Under the pieces are notes generated by a model, which searched no databases, was not told the origin of the DNA, and worked only from the letters and a program-made list of their open reading frames with translations. From positions 1,418,109-1,482,108 of the forward strand of contig NC_135567.1 in assembly GCF_964340395.1 (NCBI RefSeq): a stretch of DNA of 64,000 nucleotides. The letters run 5' to 3'. Shown here piece by piece: positions 1 to 12,642 of this stretch. Position numbers and translations under genes: made by a program. This DNA comes from Glandiceps talaboti. Lineage: Eukaryota; Hemichordata; Enteropneusta; Spengelidae. Position 1 is the stretch's first letter. The number at the start of each line of letters is the position of its first letter.

Positions 1-689
1 CACGCCTACTTTAAAGTGATTGACAGTCTAACTCCTGAGACGAAGTGTGAACTGACAACAGCTGACGCTATACATTGATATCTGCATGTGTACAGTACGT
101 GTGAATTACAGGGCAAACGAGATGCTGCAGACTTTTGACTAGCATTCTTCAATGTCATCAAAATATTATAACAGCCTCATATACCTTTTAATAAAGTTTT
201 GATATGTCCGATCATTTAGTTTTCTGTTCAATTTAACTCTGAAAATACTTTTAGTTAGTAGTTTGACATCGTACATACCACCACTATAAAAACATGTAAT
301 TTCCAAAATGGCAGATGGTGACGTCACAAACTATCATGCACAAGGTCTCACGTTCACAAGATTTCGCAGATGCATGTGTGTGGGTATTCTACACAACTTT
401 TTAGAGTTTTGAAACTGTACTCGTCTTTTGATATTTAGTTTGAAACAATTTTAGCTTTTCTGAGAAAACTAATCAAAAACTGTCATTCAAAAAAATCGAT
501 GCGCAAAGATTGAGTTATAAATCTGTCGAGAAAGAAAACTTGGTTTTAACTTTTTCATTCACCATGTACTTTGAGTGTGCCATTAATTTATTCATGAATA
601 TCAAATATGCAAATTAGCATGAATATTGACAAGCGATCGGGACTACTCTCAAGCTTGGCAGAACCCTGAATGTTTATCCATATGCTAGT
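1..689. other. No gene recognised; AT-rich intergenic or intronic DNA
   Basis: I see no convincing exon, RNA gene or array here. A TGACGTCA palindrome (a CRE-like site) follows AAAATGGCAGATGG near 308-325. This looks like a start-codon context, but no splice donor or open frame supports it. If the CERS1-like gene runs leftwards past the window edge, this stretch would be part of its intron. Confidence 0.5.
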
Positions 690-2103
<1,414 letters not shown>

Positions 2104-2110
2104 AGCATCA

Positions 2111-2680
2111 AGGCTGTGTATATGTTTATATCATTGGTTTACAGTCAAGCTAGGCTGTGTATATGTTTATATCATTGGTTTACAGTCAAGCTAGGCTGTG
2201 TATATGTCTATATCATTGGTTTACAGTCAAGCTAGGCTGTGTATATGTTTATATCATTGGTTTACAGTCAAGCTAGGCTGTGTATATGTTTATATCATTG
2301 GTTTACAGTCAAGCTAGGCTGTGTATATGTTTATATCATTGGTTTACAGTCAAGCTAGGCTGTGTATATGTTTATATCATTGGTTTACAGTCAAGCTAGG
2401 CTGTGTATATGTTTATATCACTGGTTTACAGTCAAGCTAGGCTGTGTATATGTCTATATCATTGGTTTACAGTCAAGCTAGGCTGTGTATATGTTTATAT
2501 CATTGGTTTACAGTCAAGCTAGGCTGTGTATATGTCTATATCATTGGTTTACAGTCAAGCTAGGCTGTGTATATGTTTATATCATTGGTTTACAGTCAAG
2601 CTAGGCTGTGTATATGTCTATATCACTGGTTTACAGTCAAGCTAGGCTGTGTATATGTCTATATCATTGGTTTACAGTCA
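2111..2680. repeat. 41-bp minisatellite, about 14 copies
   Basis: A 41-bp unit beginning AGGCTGTGTATATG and containing ATTGGTTTACAGTCAAGCT. Copies are nearly identical, with a few T/C changes (ATGTTT or ATGTCT; CATTGG or CACTGG), which indicates recent expansion. The array starts at the edge of the dispersed repeat and stops abruptly at the inverted-repeat element at 2687. Confidence 0.95.
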
Positions 2681-2686
2681 CGAAAA

Positions 2687-2991
2687 GGAGTTAGCGAAAA
2701 CCTTTTTCTACCGACGGATGTCCCATTCTAAAACACACGTCCCTATACGAATGCATGTACATACGTATATTGAACCACTGATCTTCTATCAGCGTACTGT
2801 GGGGTTTGTTAGCTGGCTGGCTGTAAATATTGTATGCTTTACTTTTTACATAGAATTTGCAGGCAACATATGGGTTTGTTATTCTGTCTACATAAAATAT
2901 AGTACTACTGTCAATATTGTACATGCATTCGTATAGGGACGTGTGTTTAGAATAGGACATCCGTCGGTAGAAAAAGTTTTTCGCTAACTCC
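2687..2991. mobile_element. MITE with terminal inverted repeats of about 75 bp
   Basis: The left end reads GGAGTTAGCGAAAA and then TTTTTCTACCGACGGATGTC. The right end is its reverse complement, closing with TTTTTCGCTAACTCC. The arms match over about 75 bp with only a few differences; the interior is AT-rich and noncoding. This is the structure of a miniature inverted-repeat transposable element. I cannot identify an unambiguous target-site duplication or the parent superfamily. Confidence 0.85.
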
Positions 2992-4280
2992 TCCCATAAA
3001 CGGTGGAATCGATCAATGAAATTTTCCCTGTTGTTCCTCCAACCAATTCTTCCCAGAACGCACGCGATAGGAATATGTATTTTCGATTTTTAGTAGTAGA
3101 AATCGATTGATTCTTACCATCAGGATTGTCGATGTTACTTGCCGCCATGTTGAATACGCAATGGACGGTGGGAAAATCAGGACTTTGTGCTCGTCGCAAT
3201 ATAGACTTTACTTGTAACTAAACGACTTGTACCAGGTACTATGTAGAATTTTCCCGCAACTTTTATATTTGTACTTGTCACTATATCGATCGTGCTCTAG
3301 ACTAATATTTGTTACCTACCCCTGTTATTCATAATATAGTGAATCACAAACACACACTTTAAGGGGACAAAATTTTTTCCCTCAACTTAATAAAAAGTTT
3401 ATAAACTCAGTTTTTGCTACTTTAAGTTTAAGCATTCTGACAATGATACCACATGTTTCTTGAATAACAGGATTCAAATTCTTTGGAGTGAGTTGCATGC
3501 CATCCTCAATATGATTCCGAATCTAGTTTTACTCTTCACTTTCCTTCATAATCTTTAGTCAACAAGCTGTGTAATATATGTTATATGGGGTCATGCTGAT
3601 GTCATGTCAGCAACAGAACATGCATGTCAAAACCTGCTGTGATTCATTGTTCTGTTAGTTCGTCCGGTACACACACAATAGTCTGTATTTACATACACCA
3701 TTCATACAATCACATTCCATTTACAGCGTTGATGACCACAGACCAGTTAATTATTTCAATTATAAATAAATGTGTCTATAATACTCTAGCATAGATCTCT
3801 CCAAGATGGTCTTAGCTGGTCTCTACTTGTGTTTTACGATTAAACTTTACCTCGCCGTTGATTCTAAAGGGGGGAGGGGGGAGGGGCATATGCTGGGTGT
3901 TACTGCATATACCGTACGTACCGTCCTCTAGAATAATAACTTTTCTAGAAATTGTAGAATCATCGTGCGACAATGGCTTTACGTGTCACATGTGTCAGCT
4001 GATGAGAAGATTGTCAGACAATCTCGATCACTGCAAACCATTGTCAAACTAAATATGCATAGTTTATAACATGACCTGTTTGGAATCGAAGTCTACAAAC
4101 TTACTCGGTACGCGGTGTAGTTTATCACAGTGTCACTGTGTGTCAGACGTACAAGTTAACAAACAACTTCACGTTGTGTTCAACAAAATTGTGACCCGTG
4201 GGTGTAATTTATAAACTAGTATATGTCGTCCATAGAAACAACAAAGACATAGCGATGTAGGTACGGGTTTAGAGGCTTAC
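2992..4280 (-). other. Presumed intron 1 of the CERS1-like gene
   Basis: If the gene starting at 4553 continues leftwards, this is its first intron. I looked on the minus strand for the second exon expected of ceramide synthases and did not recognise one. The stretch contains the candidate first exon at 3118-3148 and otherwise AT-rich unique DNA. Confidence 0.4.
3118..3148 (-). CDS. Candidate first coding exon of an unidentified gene (MAASNIDNPD...)
   Basis: On the minus strand the sequence AACATGGCGGCAAG gives an ATG in an excellent initiation context that also matches the YY1 consensus found over many housekeeping start codons. Ten codons (MAASNIDNPD) plus one base are followed by a good splice donor, G|GTAAGA, at 3117-3112. 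Upstream on the same strand lie a GC-containing stretch and GCGGGAAAAT, an E2F-like site near 3250. No downstream exon is recognised, so the gene is not identified. It might be an alternative first exon of the CERS1-like gene, a separate gene running off the left edge, or chance. Confidence 0.35.
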
Positions 4281-4553
4281 CTGCAAAAATATGTACGTAA
4301 TGGCATATCGTAGGAGTGTCCAGAACACAGCGAAACCAAAGATTATTGCCAGGTCCGATCGACTATAGAACACCTTATCAATAAATTGCCCAAAATAACT
4401 GAAGTTGTCAGGGATTTCATTCAAAAGTTGTAGTTGACACGGAATAACGGCTTGCACCATACCGATATATCCTGGTATTGGTATAGACTCGGCATCTTGT
4501 CCCGTCGTGCGCAACCCATACACTTCTAATGTACTCTCTGCTTCAGTCGCCAT
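4281..4553 (-). CDS. CERS1: Ceramide synthase 1-like, first coding exon (partial gene)
   Basis: 91 codons starting at the ATG at 4553 (context AAAATGG, purine at -3 and G at +4) and ending in CAG, followed by the splice donor GTAAGC, phase 0. The frame is open upstream as far as a stop near 4687, but only this ATG has a good context. Residues 24-34 (IPIPGYIGMVQ) and residues 67-91, a predicted membrane helix ending FWTLLRYAITYIFLQ, match the start of vertebrate ceramide synthase 1 as I recall it: a P-x-P-x-Y-x-x-x-V-Q motif, then WTxLRxA before the catalytic TLC region. Ceramide synthases N-acylate sphingoid bases in the endoplasmic reticulum. The TLC domain and active-site histidines would lie on later exons to the left; none is seen in the window. 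The assignment to the CERS1 subgroup rests on this one exon. Confidence 0.72.
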
Positions 4554-4959
4554 TTTGTCGAAAGACGCGGCAACACAATCGAAATCAGCTTCACTGACAC
4601 TTAGGTTCAACCATCTCAGTAATTCAGCTATTTGTAGGGTAGGTTCAATGACGCACTTTGGTAGTGTTATGTGTACATTGCTCTGCTAATACCTTAATAT
4701 GTAAACCATTCATTCAATGTTGCTTTAAAACTGTCAATAGATAACGACTACAGCGCTAATAATGGAACGAGTAACTGTTCTTAGCTGGCGTGAAAGCGAT
4801 TTGTTGGAAAAGATGGACCTATAAAAAGTGGTTTAGTCCAGGTGAATGACTGTCGCGAAAAGAAACTGCGTGTTTACAAATGTTACACCTTGTCGCCACG
4901 AGGATAACGAAATATAAGTGGTGTGATCTTTGGACTGAGTCATGTATTGCCAGATTACA
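4554..4959. other. Region upstream of the CERS1-like start
   Basis: This is where a promoter or 5' untranslated exon would be expected. I see no TATA box or CpG-rich core that I would defend. An open frame upstream of the chosen ATG (minus strand, 4554-4687) contains the protein-like stretch LQIAELLRWLNLSVSEADFD. It has no start codon and no recognisable acceptor, so it is not annotated as coding. Confidence 0.35.
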
Positions 4960-5603
4960 AAGTAAGGGACCGGTCAGTTTCTCCAGCCGGGGGGTCTGGT
5001 GATTCTTCCATCGGGCCCACAAAAAGTCACTGACCCCCCCCCCCCCATCTGTAAAACCAAAAACAGGTGACCACCCCCCCATCACTTAATTCTAAAACAT
5101 GATGACACCCCCCCCCCATATAATATTCACGACAGGTATGTTTTTATCGTGACTCAGTGTGAACTGCTTGATTGTCTCACAAATACTTTACAAGATCCCG
5201 GGATAGCACTATCATAATTATAATTATTGACTACACAGGGTAAATATATTCCAAAAGGAGTTTAATAGCATCTTGACAGTGAAAGGTAGGGGGAGAGCTT
5301 GAGAAGGGAATATGTACATCTCTACGGGGTCTCCCCTAGAAGCCCTGGAGTTTTTTTACTCTGAAAAGTCAATTTTGAGACTATTCGGACACTTTCAGAC
5401 AATAATTTCCAAGCTTTACAAGACAGCACCAACATCACGGTAAAAAGCAACTACATAGGGTTGAAATATTTTTGAAATATAGTTTGATTGACAGTAAGAG
5501 GTAGGGGAAGAGCTTGAAACTAGAATGTGTACACCTCATGGGGGGGGGGGGTACTGTGGGGGGGGGGCACCAACATGTAAAAACAACTACATAGGTTTAA
5601 TAT
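4960..5603. repeat. G/C-tract dispersed repeat family (fragment)
   Basis: Contains the family phrases GGTCAGTTTCTCCAG, AAAAAGTCACTGACCCCCC, CATCTTGACAGTGAAAGG, CCTAGAAGCCCTGGAG and ACACTTTCAGACAATAATTT. The same phrases in the same order occur at 20740-21330, 41470-42300 and 50471-51332. Poly-C and poly-G runs interrupt it. It is noncoding and its origin is unknown. Confidence 0.8.
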
Positions 5604-5762
5604 TTTTAGCACAACTGAACTGGTAAGGTTCATTAGTGCTATAGGCATGGCAAAGTGTCTGTCTGTCTGTCTGTCTGCCTGTCTGTCTGGCTGTCTGTCT
5701 GTCTGTCTGTCTGTGTGGATGTGTGTATGTGTGTGTATGTATGTGTGTGTGTGTGTCTGTGT

Positions 5763-5815
<53 letters not shown>

Positions 5816-7027
5816 CAAATTAAAGTGTAAAACCACTGGACCGATTGCCATGATATTTGGTGTGTGTATTACTGTGGGTGTCTAGTTGGGAAATTTTCAA
5901 ATCAAAATGATCTTTCCACTGGTGTGTGATTTGGGTCAATAGATGTGATTTTTTGCCAAAAAACTTAAACTCAAACATTACTGTGTAGATTGGTGCGAAA
6001 TTTGGTGGGAACATTATTCACAGTGTTTTTACTAAGAATTGTTCACGACATGATTCTCCATCACTGATATGCAAATTAGGGCTAAAAATCTTTAATTCCA
6101 AAACTACTGAGCAGATTGGGCTAAAATTTAACAGGGATGGATGCATCTTAGGGTGTATAGATGAAGAAATATTAAGCATATAATGATTTCATAAGTGAGA
6201 TGCAAATTAGTTGTAAAATGTGAATTTTGGTCAAAAAATCACATCTCAAAATGTACTTGGTCAATGAGACTGAAACTGGGTGAGATGTTTCTAGAAGTGT
6301 TATTCTGCAGATGTTCTTCAAATATTTTGACAAAATAGGCCCTAGCAACTGTGACCACACCCTTAGCAATGACTATATGGCAATATATTTTGGTTAAATA
6401 ACAACATCACCTGGTAGGTAAGTGAGTAAACATTAAAAAATGTATGCAAATATGCCTAGCAACCATGACCACGCCCTTAGCAACAACCAAATGACAGTAT
6501 ATTTTGGTTAAATAACAACATCACCTGGTAGGTGAGTAAACATTAAAAAATGTTTGCAAACATGCCTAGCAACCATGACCACGCCCATGGCAACAGCCAA
6601 ACGGGGGTGTATTTCACAAAGATAACGACAGGGATTCTAAGACAAGTGAATAAACATTCGAAAATGTATGTAAATGTGCCTAGCAACAAGACCACGCCCA
6701 TAGCAACAGCCAAATGATCACGTATATTGCAAAGATACCAACAGGGATTAATAGGCAAATGAATAAACAATTAAAAAATGAATGCAAATATACATAGCAA
6801 CAAGACCACACCCATAGCAACAGCTAAATGATCATGTATATTGCAAAGATAACATCATGGATTCATAGACAAGGGAACAAACATTCAAAAATGTATGCAG
6901 ATATGTCTAGCAATATGACCACGCCCATAGCAACAGCCAAATGATCGCGTATATTGCAAAGATAACAACAGAGCTGGATAGGCAACTGGATAATCATTCA
7001 GCGAATGAACACCTATACCTAGCATGG
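5604..7027 (-). repeat. Dispersed repeat, copy B (inverted relative to 690-2103)
   Basis: Reverse-complement counterpart of the repeat at 690-2103, from AGCACAACTGAACTGG at the left to TGAACACCTATACCTAGCATGG at the right. It contains the same microsatellite (5659-5813) and the same tandem units of about 120 bp (GCCTAGCAACCATGACCACG). The two copies are diverged by scattered substitutions. With copy A it makes an inverted pair enclosing about 3.5 kb. Confidence 0.8.
5659..5813. repeat. Compound microsatellite (GTCT)n(GT)n
   Basis: Reverse-strand counterpart of the tract at 1918-2052: GTCT tetranucleotides followed by GT dinucleotides with a few CT and AT interruptions. Confidence 0.95.
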
Positions 7028-7440
7028 CTCAGCCCCAGGGGCAGTACCCGTGGCAAACTCTGGTAGGGGTGTGTGGCCAGTACTGGCCAGGCCCCATTTT
7101 AGACCCACTTTGACCAAAAATCAATACCCCATTTTAGACCATTACAGGTTTCTAAAAGATGAAAGTTTAGACCTAACTACATTTTCCTTAGGAGGCAACA
7201 TTTTGGGGCAATTAATGGCAATTACGATTTGGTAAGGACAGTGGACCACATTTTAGAACAAGCAAAATAAAAAATAATGGAAAGTGGGCCCCATTTTAGA
7301 CTCAACTCGAAAAAAACACACCCTATTTTAGACCAAAAGGGCTAGAAAATACACCCCAAAGGGCGGCACAGCTACGTATACTCATATAAGGGGAGTAGCC
7401 CCCCCCCCCCCTGGGGGGGGGGGGGTTCAGCCTGGGGTTA
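7028..7440. repeat. Low-copy repeat with CCCATTTTAGACC phrases
   Basis: The phrase CCATTTTAGACC recurs at least four times at irregular spacing, and the segment ends in facing C and G runs near 7400-7430. A short open frame on the plus strand is not protein-like. Nature unknown; no gene. Confidence 0.5.
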
Positions 7441-7840
7441 AACATTTTTAAAAATGTGTATAATAGAAACTGGAATCTGATGAGATGTGGTGATTTGTAG
7501 TGTCAATAACATGTAGTGTCCAAAATAGAAAGTGTATTAATCCATTCTGACAATTTCATACTGACGAGTAGATATATAGATTAACTTCTTTTATAAACTA
7601 TCTATGAAGATTACCATTACGAAACCTTCAAGTTCACTTTTGCCCCAAAGTGCAATATACATGTACAATGTAAGTGAAGCATTAATTGTGAAACAGCCAA
7701 GCATTTATATGACATGTTCTGTAACTAGTATGGTAGCTAGATATTAAATATATGTATATGTATACGTATAGTTATGTTTGAATTCTTACGTCAAGTAATA
7801 TTAAAGAACTGATGTAAGAAACAGGGACAAAAACAAATAT
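7441..7840 (+). repeat. Third copy of the foldback-element cargo
   Basis: Parallels 21465-21835 and 42485-42865 phrase by phrase, for example AACCTTCAAGTTCACTTTTG, CATGTAGTGTC and GAAACAGCCAA. There are small insertions. It lacks the tandem-repeat arms of the two full copies, so it is either a solo cargo fragment or a piece of the original unique sequence. Confidence 0.75.
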
Positions 7841-7845
7841 TGACA

Positions 7846-8645
7846 TGTACCACTATGCCTGTGATGGACCACTATGCCTGCGATGGACCACTATGCCTGC
7901 GATGGACCACTATGCCTGCAATGGACCACTATGCCTACGATATGGACCACTATGCCTGCGATATGGACCGCTATGCCTGTGATGGACCACTATGCCTGCG
8001 ATGGACCACTATGCCTGCGATGGACCACTATGCCTGCGATGGACCACTATGCCTGCAATGGACCACTATGCCTATGATATGGACCACTATGCCTACGATG
8101 GACCACTATGCTTGCGATGGACCACTATGTCTGCGATATGGACCACTATGCCTGCGTTGGACCACTATGCCTGCGATGGACCACTATGCCTGCGATGAAC
8201 CACTATGCCTGCGATGGACCACTATGCCTATGATATGGACCACTATGCCTGTGATGGACCACTATGCCTGCGATGGACCACTATGCCTGCGATATGGACC
8301 GCTATGCCTAAGATGGACCACTATGCCTACGATGGACCACTATGCCTATGATGGACCGCTATGCCTAAGATGGACCACTATGCCTACGATGGACCACTAA
8401 GCCTGTGATGGACCACTATGCCTGCAATATGGACCACTATGCCTGCGATGGACCACTATGCCTGCGATATGGACCACTATGCCTGCGATGGACCACTATG
8501 CCTGCGATATGGACCACTATGCCTGCAATATGGACCACTATGCCTGCGATGGACCACTATGCCTGCGATATGGACCGCTATGCCTATGATGGACCACTAT
8601 GCCTACGATGGACCACTATGCCTGAGATGGACCACTATGCCTGCA
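7846..8645. repeat. 19/21-bp minisatellite, about 40 copies
   Basis: Units read CACTATGCCTGCGATGGAC (19 bp), with a 2-bp longer version containing GATATGGAC. Mixed 19- and 21-bp units leave several overlapping frames open. These are not genes. The founding unit resembles the ATGTACCAC sequence that follows the homologous segment at 21912. Confidence 0.95.
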
Positions 8646-8689
8646 AATCTCACTGAATGTGAAAACCGCACCGAGTTGAATCGGTCGCA

Positions 8690-8965
8690 GTGTCATCAGA
8701 TTTAGCTTAGTGTCATCAGATTTACATAGCTTAGTGACATCAGATTTACATAGCTTAGTGTCATCAGATTTAGCTTAGTGACATCAGATTTACCTAGCTT
8801 AGTGTCATCAGATTTACCTAGCATAATGACATCAGATTTACCTAGCATAATGACATCAGATTTACCTAGCATAATGACATCAGATTTAGCTAGCTTAGTG
8901 ACATCAGATTTACCTAGCTTAGTGTCATCAGATTTAGCTAGCTTAGTGTCATCAGATTTACCTAA
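8690..8965. repeat. Minisatellite of about 20-24 bp
   Basis: Units such as GTCATCAGATTTACCTAGCT with length variants with or without ACCTAG or ACATAG, roughly 12 copies. It starts directly after the short unique stretch that ends the 19/21-bp array. Confidence 0.9.
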
Positions 8966-9104
8966 GACTAAGACTAGATGATCTGCTATTACTTGACCGG
9001 ACCCAGATTGACCTCAAATCCTACCAACTTGTGTTATAGCATACATATATAGTTGGCTCGGACCATACATGAGCAAACTCAACTTAGACAAACATGACCT
9101 TAAG

Positions 9105-9270
9105 TGACCTGACCTGACATAGATCATACTTTCTTGACATTACCAACCATGACCTGACCTGACCTGACCTGACATAGATCATACTTTCTTGACATTACCA
9201 ACCATGACCTGACCTGACCTGACCTGACATAGATCATACTTTCTTGACATTACCAACCATGACCTGACCC
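9105..9270. repeat. 55-bp tandem repeat, 3 copies
   Basis: Unit containing GACATAGATCATACTTTCTT and ACCAACCATGACCTGACCTG, with an inner GACCT slippage tract. Spacing of identical phrases at 9121, 9176 and 9231 gives the 55-bp period. Confidence 0.9.
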
Positions 9271-9395
9271 AAACTATTATGGACTTTCCCCTGGCCACTA
9301 ATTTGTCAACTGGTCACACAACATGCTTGGCTAAACTTCTTCTGACAAGACCTTAAGTGGCATGGTCTAATCTATTAAAGAGAGGTTATTCATTC

Positions 9396-9836
9396 ATTAC
9401 ATGACATGACCTGATCTGACCTTACAGACCGTTTACACAGGTGACAAGACTAAGTGACATGACCTGATCTGACCTTACAGACCGTTTACACAGGTGACAA
9501 GACTAAGTGACATGACCTGATCTGACCTTACAGACCGTTTACACAGGTGACAAGACTAAGTGACATGACCTGATCTGACCTTACAGACCGTTTACACAGG
9601 TGACAAGACTAAGTGACATGACCTGATCTGACCTTACAGACCGTTTACACAGGTGACAAGACTAAGTGACATGACCTGATCTGACCTTACAGACCGTTTA
9701 CACAGGTGACAAGACTAAGTGACATGACCTGATCTGACCTTACAGACCGTTTACACAGGTGACAAGACTAAGTGACATGACCTGATCTGACCTTACAGAC
9801 CGTTTACACAGGTGACAAGACTAAGTGACATGACCT
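9396..9836. repeat. 53-bp tandem repeat, about 8 copies
   Basis: Unit contains GACATGACCTGATCTGACCT and AGACCGTTTACACAGGTGAC. Copies are virtually identical, so the expansion is recent. The half-site AGGTGAC or TGACCT occurs twice per unit. This resembles nuclear-receptor half-sites, but spacing and orientation do not form a canonical pair. Confidence 0.93.
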
Positions 9837-10151
9837 GACCTAAAATTGGTCATGGTGTAGTGACCTGACCTGTGCAAACATATCTCACACATAGATCCTA
9901 TTTCACCTTTGTGTCCTACGGTTACTATAAACAATTGTGCAAAGTAACTTTATGTATGAGATGTTGTCACTGAATGGTAATGTTATTATCTATAGCAATC
10001 ATCAGTAATGAATTACATTAGACCTATCTGTATTTATTTTACTGTGTATCAAATTATTTTCCATATCGATTTTACTTAATAAAATCATATTAAATTTAAT
10101 CTTATGATAAAGGTTAGTCAAGTTAATGTATTTCCTCTATGTTTTTTTTTT

Positions 10152-10306
10152 CAAATAAAACTAATTTAGCTAATTTAACTGATTTTGTTTCAAATAAAAC
10201 TAATTTAGCTAATTTAACTGATTTTGTTTCAAATAAAACTAATTTAGCTAATTTAACTGATTTTGTTTCAAATAAAACTAATTTAGCTAATTTAACTGAT
10301 TTTGTG
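10152..10306. repeat. 39-bp tandem repeat, 4 copies
   Basis: Unit starts CAAATAAAACTAATTTAGCT. Because 39 is a multiple of three, both strands stay open with repeated 13-residue peptides. This is an effect of the period and not evidence of coding. Confidence 0.93.
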
Positions 10307-10414
10307 ATTTCATTTGTGTTTGTAAGATATGATTTGTGTGGAGTGAAAGTAATACTCCAAATCAATCAATCTGATGGAAAGAATGTAGCAGCAGTTTGTG
10401 TTCTATTATCACAG

Positions 10415-10720
10415 CCCCCCCCCCCCCTGAAAACAACAACAACAACAACAACAACAACAGCAGCAGAGAGTACTAGCCTTGCAATATAATCAGTATCAAT
10501 TAAATGGTGTGTTGGAAAGTATAGAGTTGTGTAAGGAAGACAATGAGTTTGTATGTTGCATCCATCCATCCATCCATCCATCCTGGTAACATGAATGTGC
10601 ATACCAAATAGTATTAAATGCAGGCATTCATAGCACAAACTTGAAACAGTCCATGCAACGAGATGAATCGTGAAACACCCACCCCCACCCCCACCCCCAC
10701 CCCCACCCCACCCCAATTCT
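10415..10720. repeat. Cluster of simple repeats
   Basis: In order: a poly-C run at about 10415, (CAA)n at 10432-10460, (ATCC)n at 10560-10582 and (CACCCC)n at 10678-10713. Between them the sequence is unique and noncoding. Confidence 0.9.
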
Positions 10721-10724
10721 TAAT

Positions 10725-10908
10725 ATAAACACTCCTAAGAATGTTCCCACCAAATTTCAGACGGGTCTGCCCTGTAGTGTTTGAGTTTGAGTTTTTGAAC
10801 CAAAATGACATTTCTTACCCAAATCACACACGGGTGGTAAGATCACTTTGATTTTAACAATTTGCCAGCTAGACATCCAACGTAATACATCGGTTTTTAC
10901 TTCAGTTG

Positions 10909-10991
<83 letters not shown>

Positions 10992-11033
10992 ACACACACA
11001 CTCACACACACAGAGACACAGATGCACACACAC

Positions 11034-11088
<55 letters not shown>

Positions 11089-11103
11089 TAGACAGACACA
11101 CAC

Positions 11104-11178
<75 letters not shown>

Positions 11179-11183
11179 CAAAC

Positions 11184-11215
<32 letters not shown>

Positions 11216-11234
11216 AAACAAACAAACAAACAAA

Positions 11235-11283
<49 letters not shown>

Positions 11284-11335
11284 TTCCATGCCTATAGAAA
11301 TACTAAACCTTGGTTCAGTTGTGCTAAACAACCAC
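10725..11335 (+). repeat. Fragment of the dispersed repeat family of copies A and B, with a long microsatellite
   Basis: Begins in the internal phrase AAGAATGTTCCCACCAAATTT also seen near 1719 and continues through the family order to the ending TTCAGTTGTGCTAAA. The internal microsatellite (10908-11280) is much expanded and runs CA, GACA, CTAA, CAAA, then CA again. Its right end abuts LINE sequence, so it probably inserted into the LINE fragment. Confidence 0.8.
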
Positions 11336-11835
11336 TAGTACATTTGTTACACATGATAATCCTTTCCTAAATCCATACTGGTTATCCTTAATTACACCCT
11401 GTACTTCTAAATGACATTCCTAATAAGTGTCTCTATTAGTTTACACAATTAATGTCAATAGTTTCCAGCTTAAAGTTGGCATTTAGGCCATTTTTTATAT
11501 ATTGGTGTGATACGTTGGTTTTTTTCTATACTTCTGGATAACTACTCCTTGTTACAGTAAGGCATTGCAGATGAATGTGATTGGCATCTAGCTCCTCTGC
11601 CAGTTCTTTCATACACTATTTTGGGATGTACGTTGTCTGGTTCTGGTGTTTTATTAGGTTTACTACTGAGTTGTTTGAGAACGTCTTCTTGAGGTATAAT
11701 GATGTCTGGTGGTATTTTATCACGGTCACTGATAAGCATTTCAGGTTGTGCAATATTACTCAGATCTTCCTTTGTGAACGTTTTTTTTTTTTGCCAAGTA
11801 GGGGGACAGCAATTAAAAAAAATATTATGTTTTAA
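11335..11835 (-). pseudogene. LINE reverse transcriptase fragment (CR1/Jockey group), N-terminal part
   Basis: Minus-strand reading gives FTKEDLSNIAQPEMLISD, then PQEDVLKQLSSKPNKTPEPD and NVHPKIVYE. This is the segment before RT motif 1 in CR1-like LINEs (consensus V..L..L...KA.GPD.i.p). In another frame at about 11380-11340 the finger motif DNQYGFRKGLSCVT follows. At least one frameshift and a block without similarity separate the two, and the element is cut at 11335 by the dispersed repeat. It is inactive. The long T run near 11780-11790 may mark a further indel. Confidence 0.7.
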
Positions 11836-12020
11836 ATTTAACTTTTCACCACATCGCATTGCATCGCGTTAAGTCATATAACTTTTCACCACATCGCATT
11901 ACATCGCGTTAAGTCGTATAACTTTTCACCACATCGCATTACATCGCGCTACACGTCATATAACTTTTCACCACATCGCATTGCATCGCGTTACGTCGTA
12001 TAACTTTTCACCACATATAC
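11836..12020. repeat. 40-bp tandem repeat, about 4.5 copies
   Basis: Unit contains AACTTTTCACCACATCGCAT followed by ACATCGCGTTAAGTCGTAT, with small length changes. It directly abuts the RT fragment on its left. Confidence 0.9.
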
Positions 12021-12165
12021 TTTTCAAAATTCCCGAGAATATTTCATTGTTTTCGACAAGTTTTTTATGTAAACGTGGTTAATGCGTGGTATTCAGTAAG
12101 CATTAGGATCAGGGGAAACTTTGATTTACGTGGTCAAACTAAGGTAGATGTTTTCTACTATTTCG

Positions 12166-12230
12166 ACGACCGATATTGGCAATAGGTACTAACATTATTA
12201 ATGTTGGTACGTATTGCCAATATCGGTCGT
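12166..12230. repeat. 65-bp near-perfect palindrome (hairpin)
   Basis: The left arm ACGACCGATATTGGCAATA (12166-12184) is the exact reverse complement of the right arm at 12212-12230. Pairing continues inwards across the middle with only two mismatched positions. It lies between the 40-bp array and a plus-strand LINE tail. It could be a terminal structure of a small element or an inverted duplication from repair. Confidence 0.85.
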
Positions 12231-12239
12231 TAATTTAAC

Positions 12240-12530
12240 AAGATACAGTTGCACAAACTGACATTCAAACTGCTGTACACAAAGCTCCTTCAACAATATC
12301 TAAATGGAAAATATATCATGTTAACCAGTATCTCCTACATTGCGACCTACAAATTGTCACCAGGGGTCATGCACCCAAACTTATGAAATTTAGAAGTTTC
12401 AAATTCCATGCTTGCAAACTAATTGTTGACTATTTTTCAAACCGAGTCATTACAACCTGGAACAACATACCTGTTTCTATAGTAACATCATCAATTCATA
12501 ATTTCAGAAACAGTCTTCACACGTATTAGA
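12240..12530 (+). pseudogene. LINE ORF2 C-terminal remnant (CR1/Jockey group)
   Basis: Plus-strand frame ending at the TAG at 12528-12530. It reads TRGHAPKLMKFRSFKFHACK, then YFSNRVITTWNNIPVSIVTS and NFRNSLHTY. This is the usual C-terminus of CR1-like LINE proteins, a TRGH... block followed by FFxxRvvxxWNxLPxxvv and NxFKxxLxxy. The 5' part is missing. A short noncoding tail follows, including a CGAAAGGAT...GTCCTTTCG inverted pair, and then the 48-bp satellite. Orientation is opposite to the RT at 16190-16606. Confidence 0.7.
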
Positions 12531-12642
12531 TTGGCTATGAGTACTTTTACTTCTACTTCTATACTGTGTAAATATTCGAAAGGATGATCATCACACAGGC
12601 ATAAAGCTGGCGGCGTCCTTTCGATCTCACCCGTGTTCAGGT

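Noticed and set aside
7840-8705. Several overlapping open frames with MPAMDHYACDGPLCL-type repeats
   Set aside because: They come from mixed 19- and 21-bp units; all phases are equally open and no start or stop is conserved.
9396-9836. Nuclear-receptor response-element array from AGGTGAC/TGACCT half-sites
   Set aside because: Half-sites are not arranged with a canonical spacing, and this text is common in GACCT-rich minisatellites.
10123-10489. Repeats on both strands that look like a leucine/lysine-rich repeat protein
   Set aside because: Four copies of a 39-bp unit; a multiple of three opens both strands.
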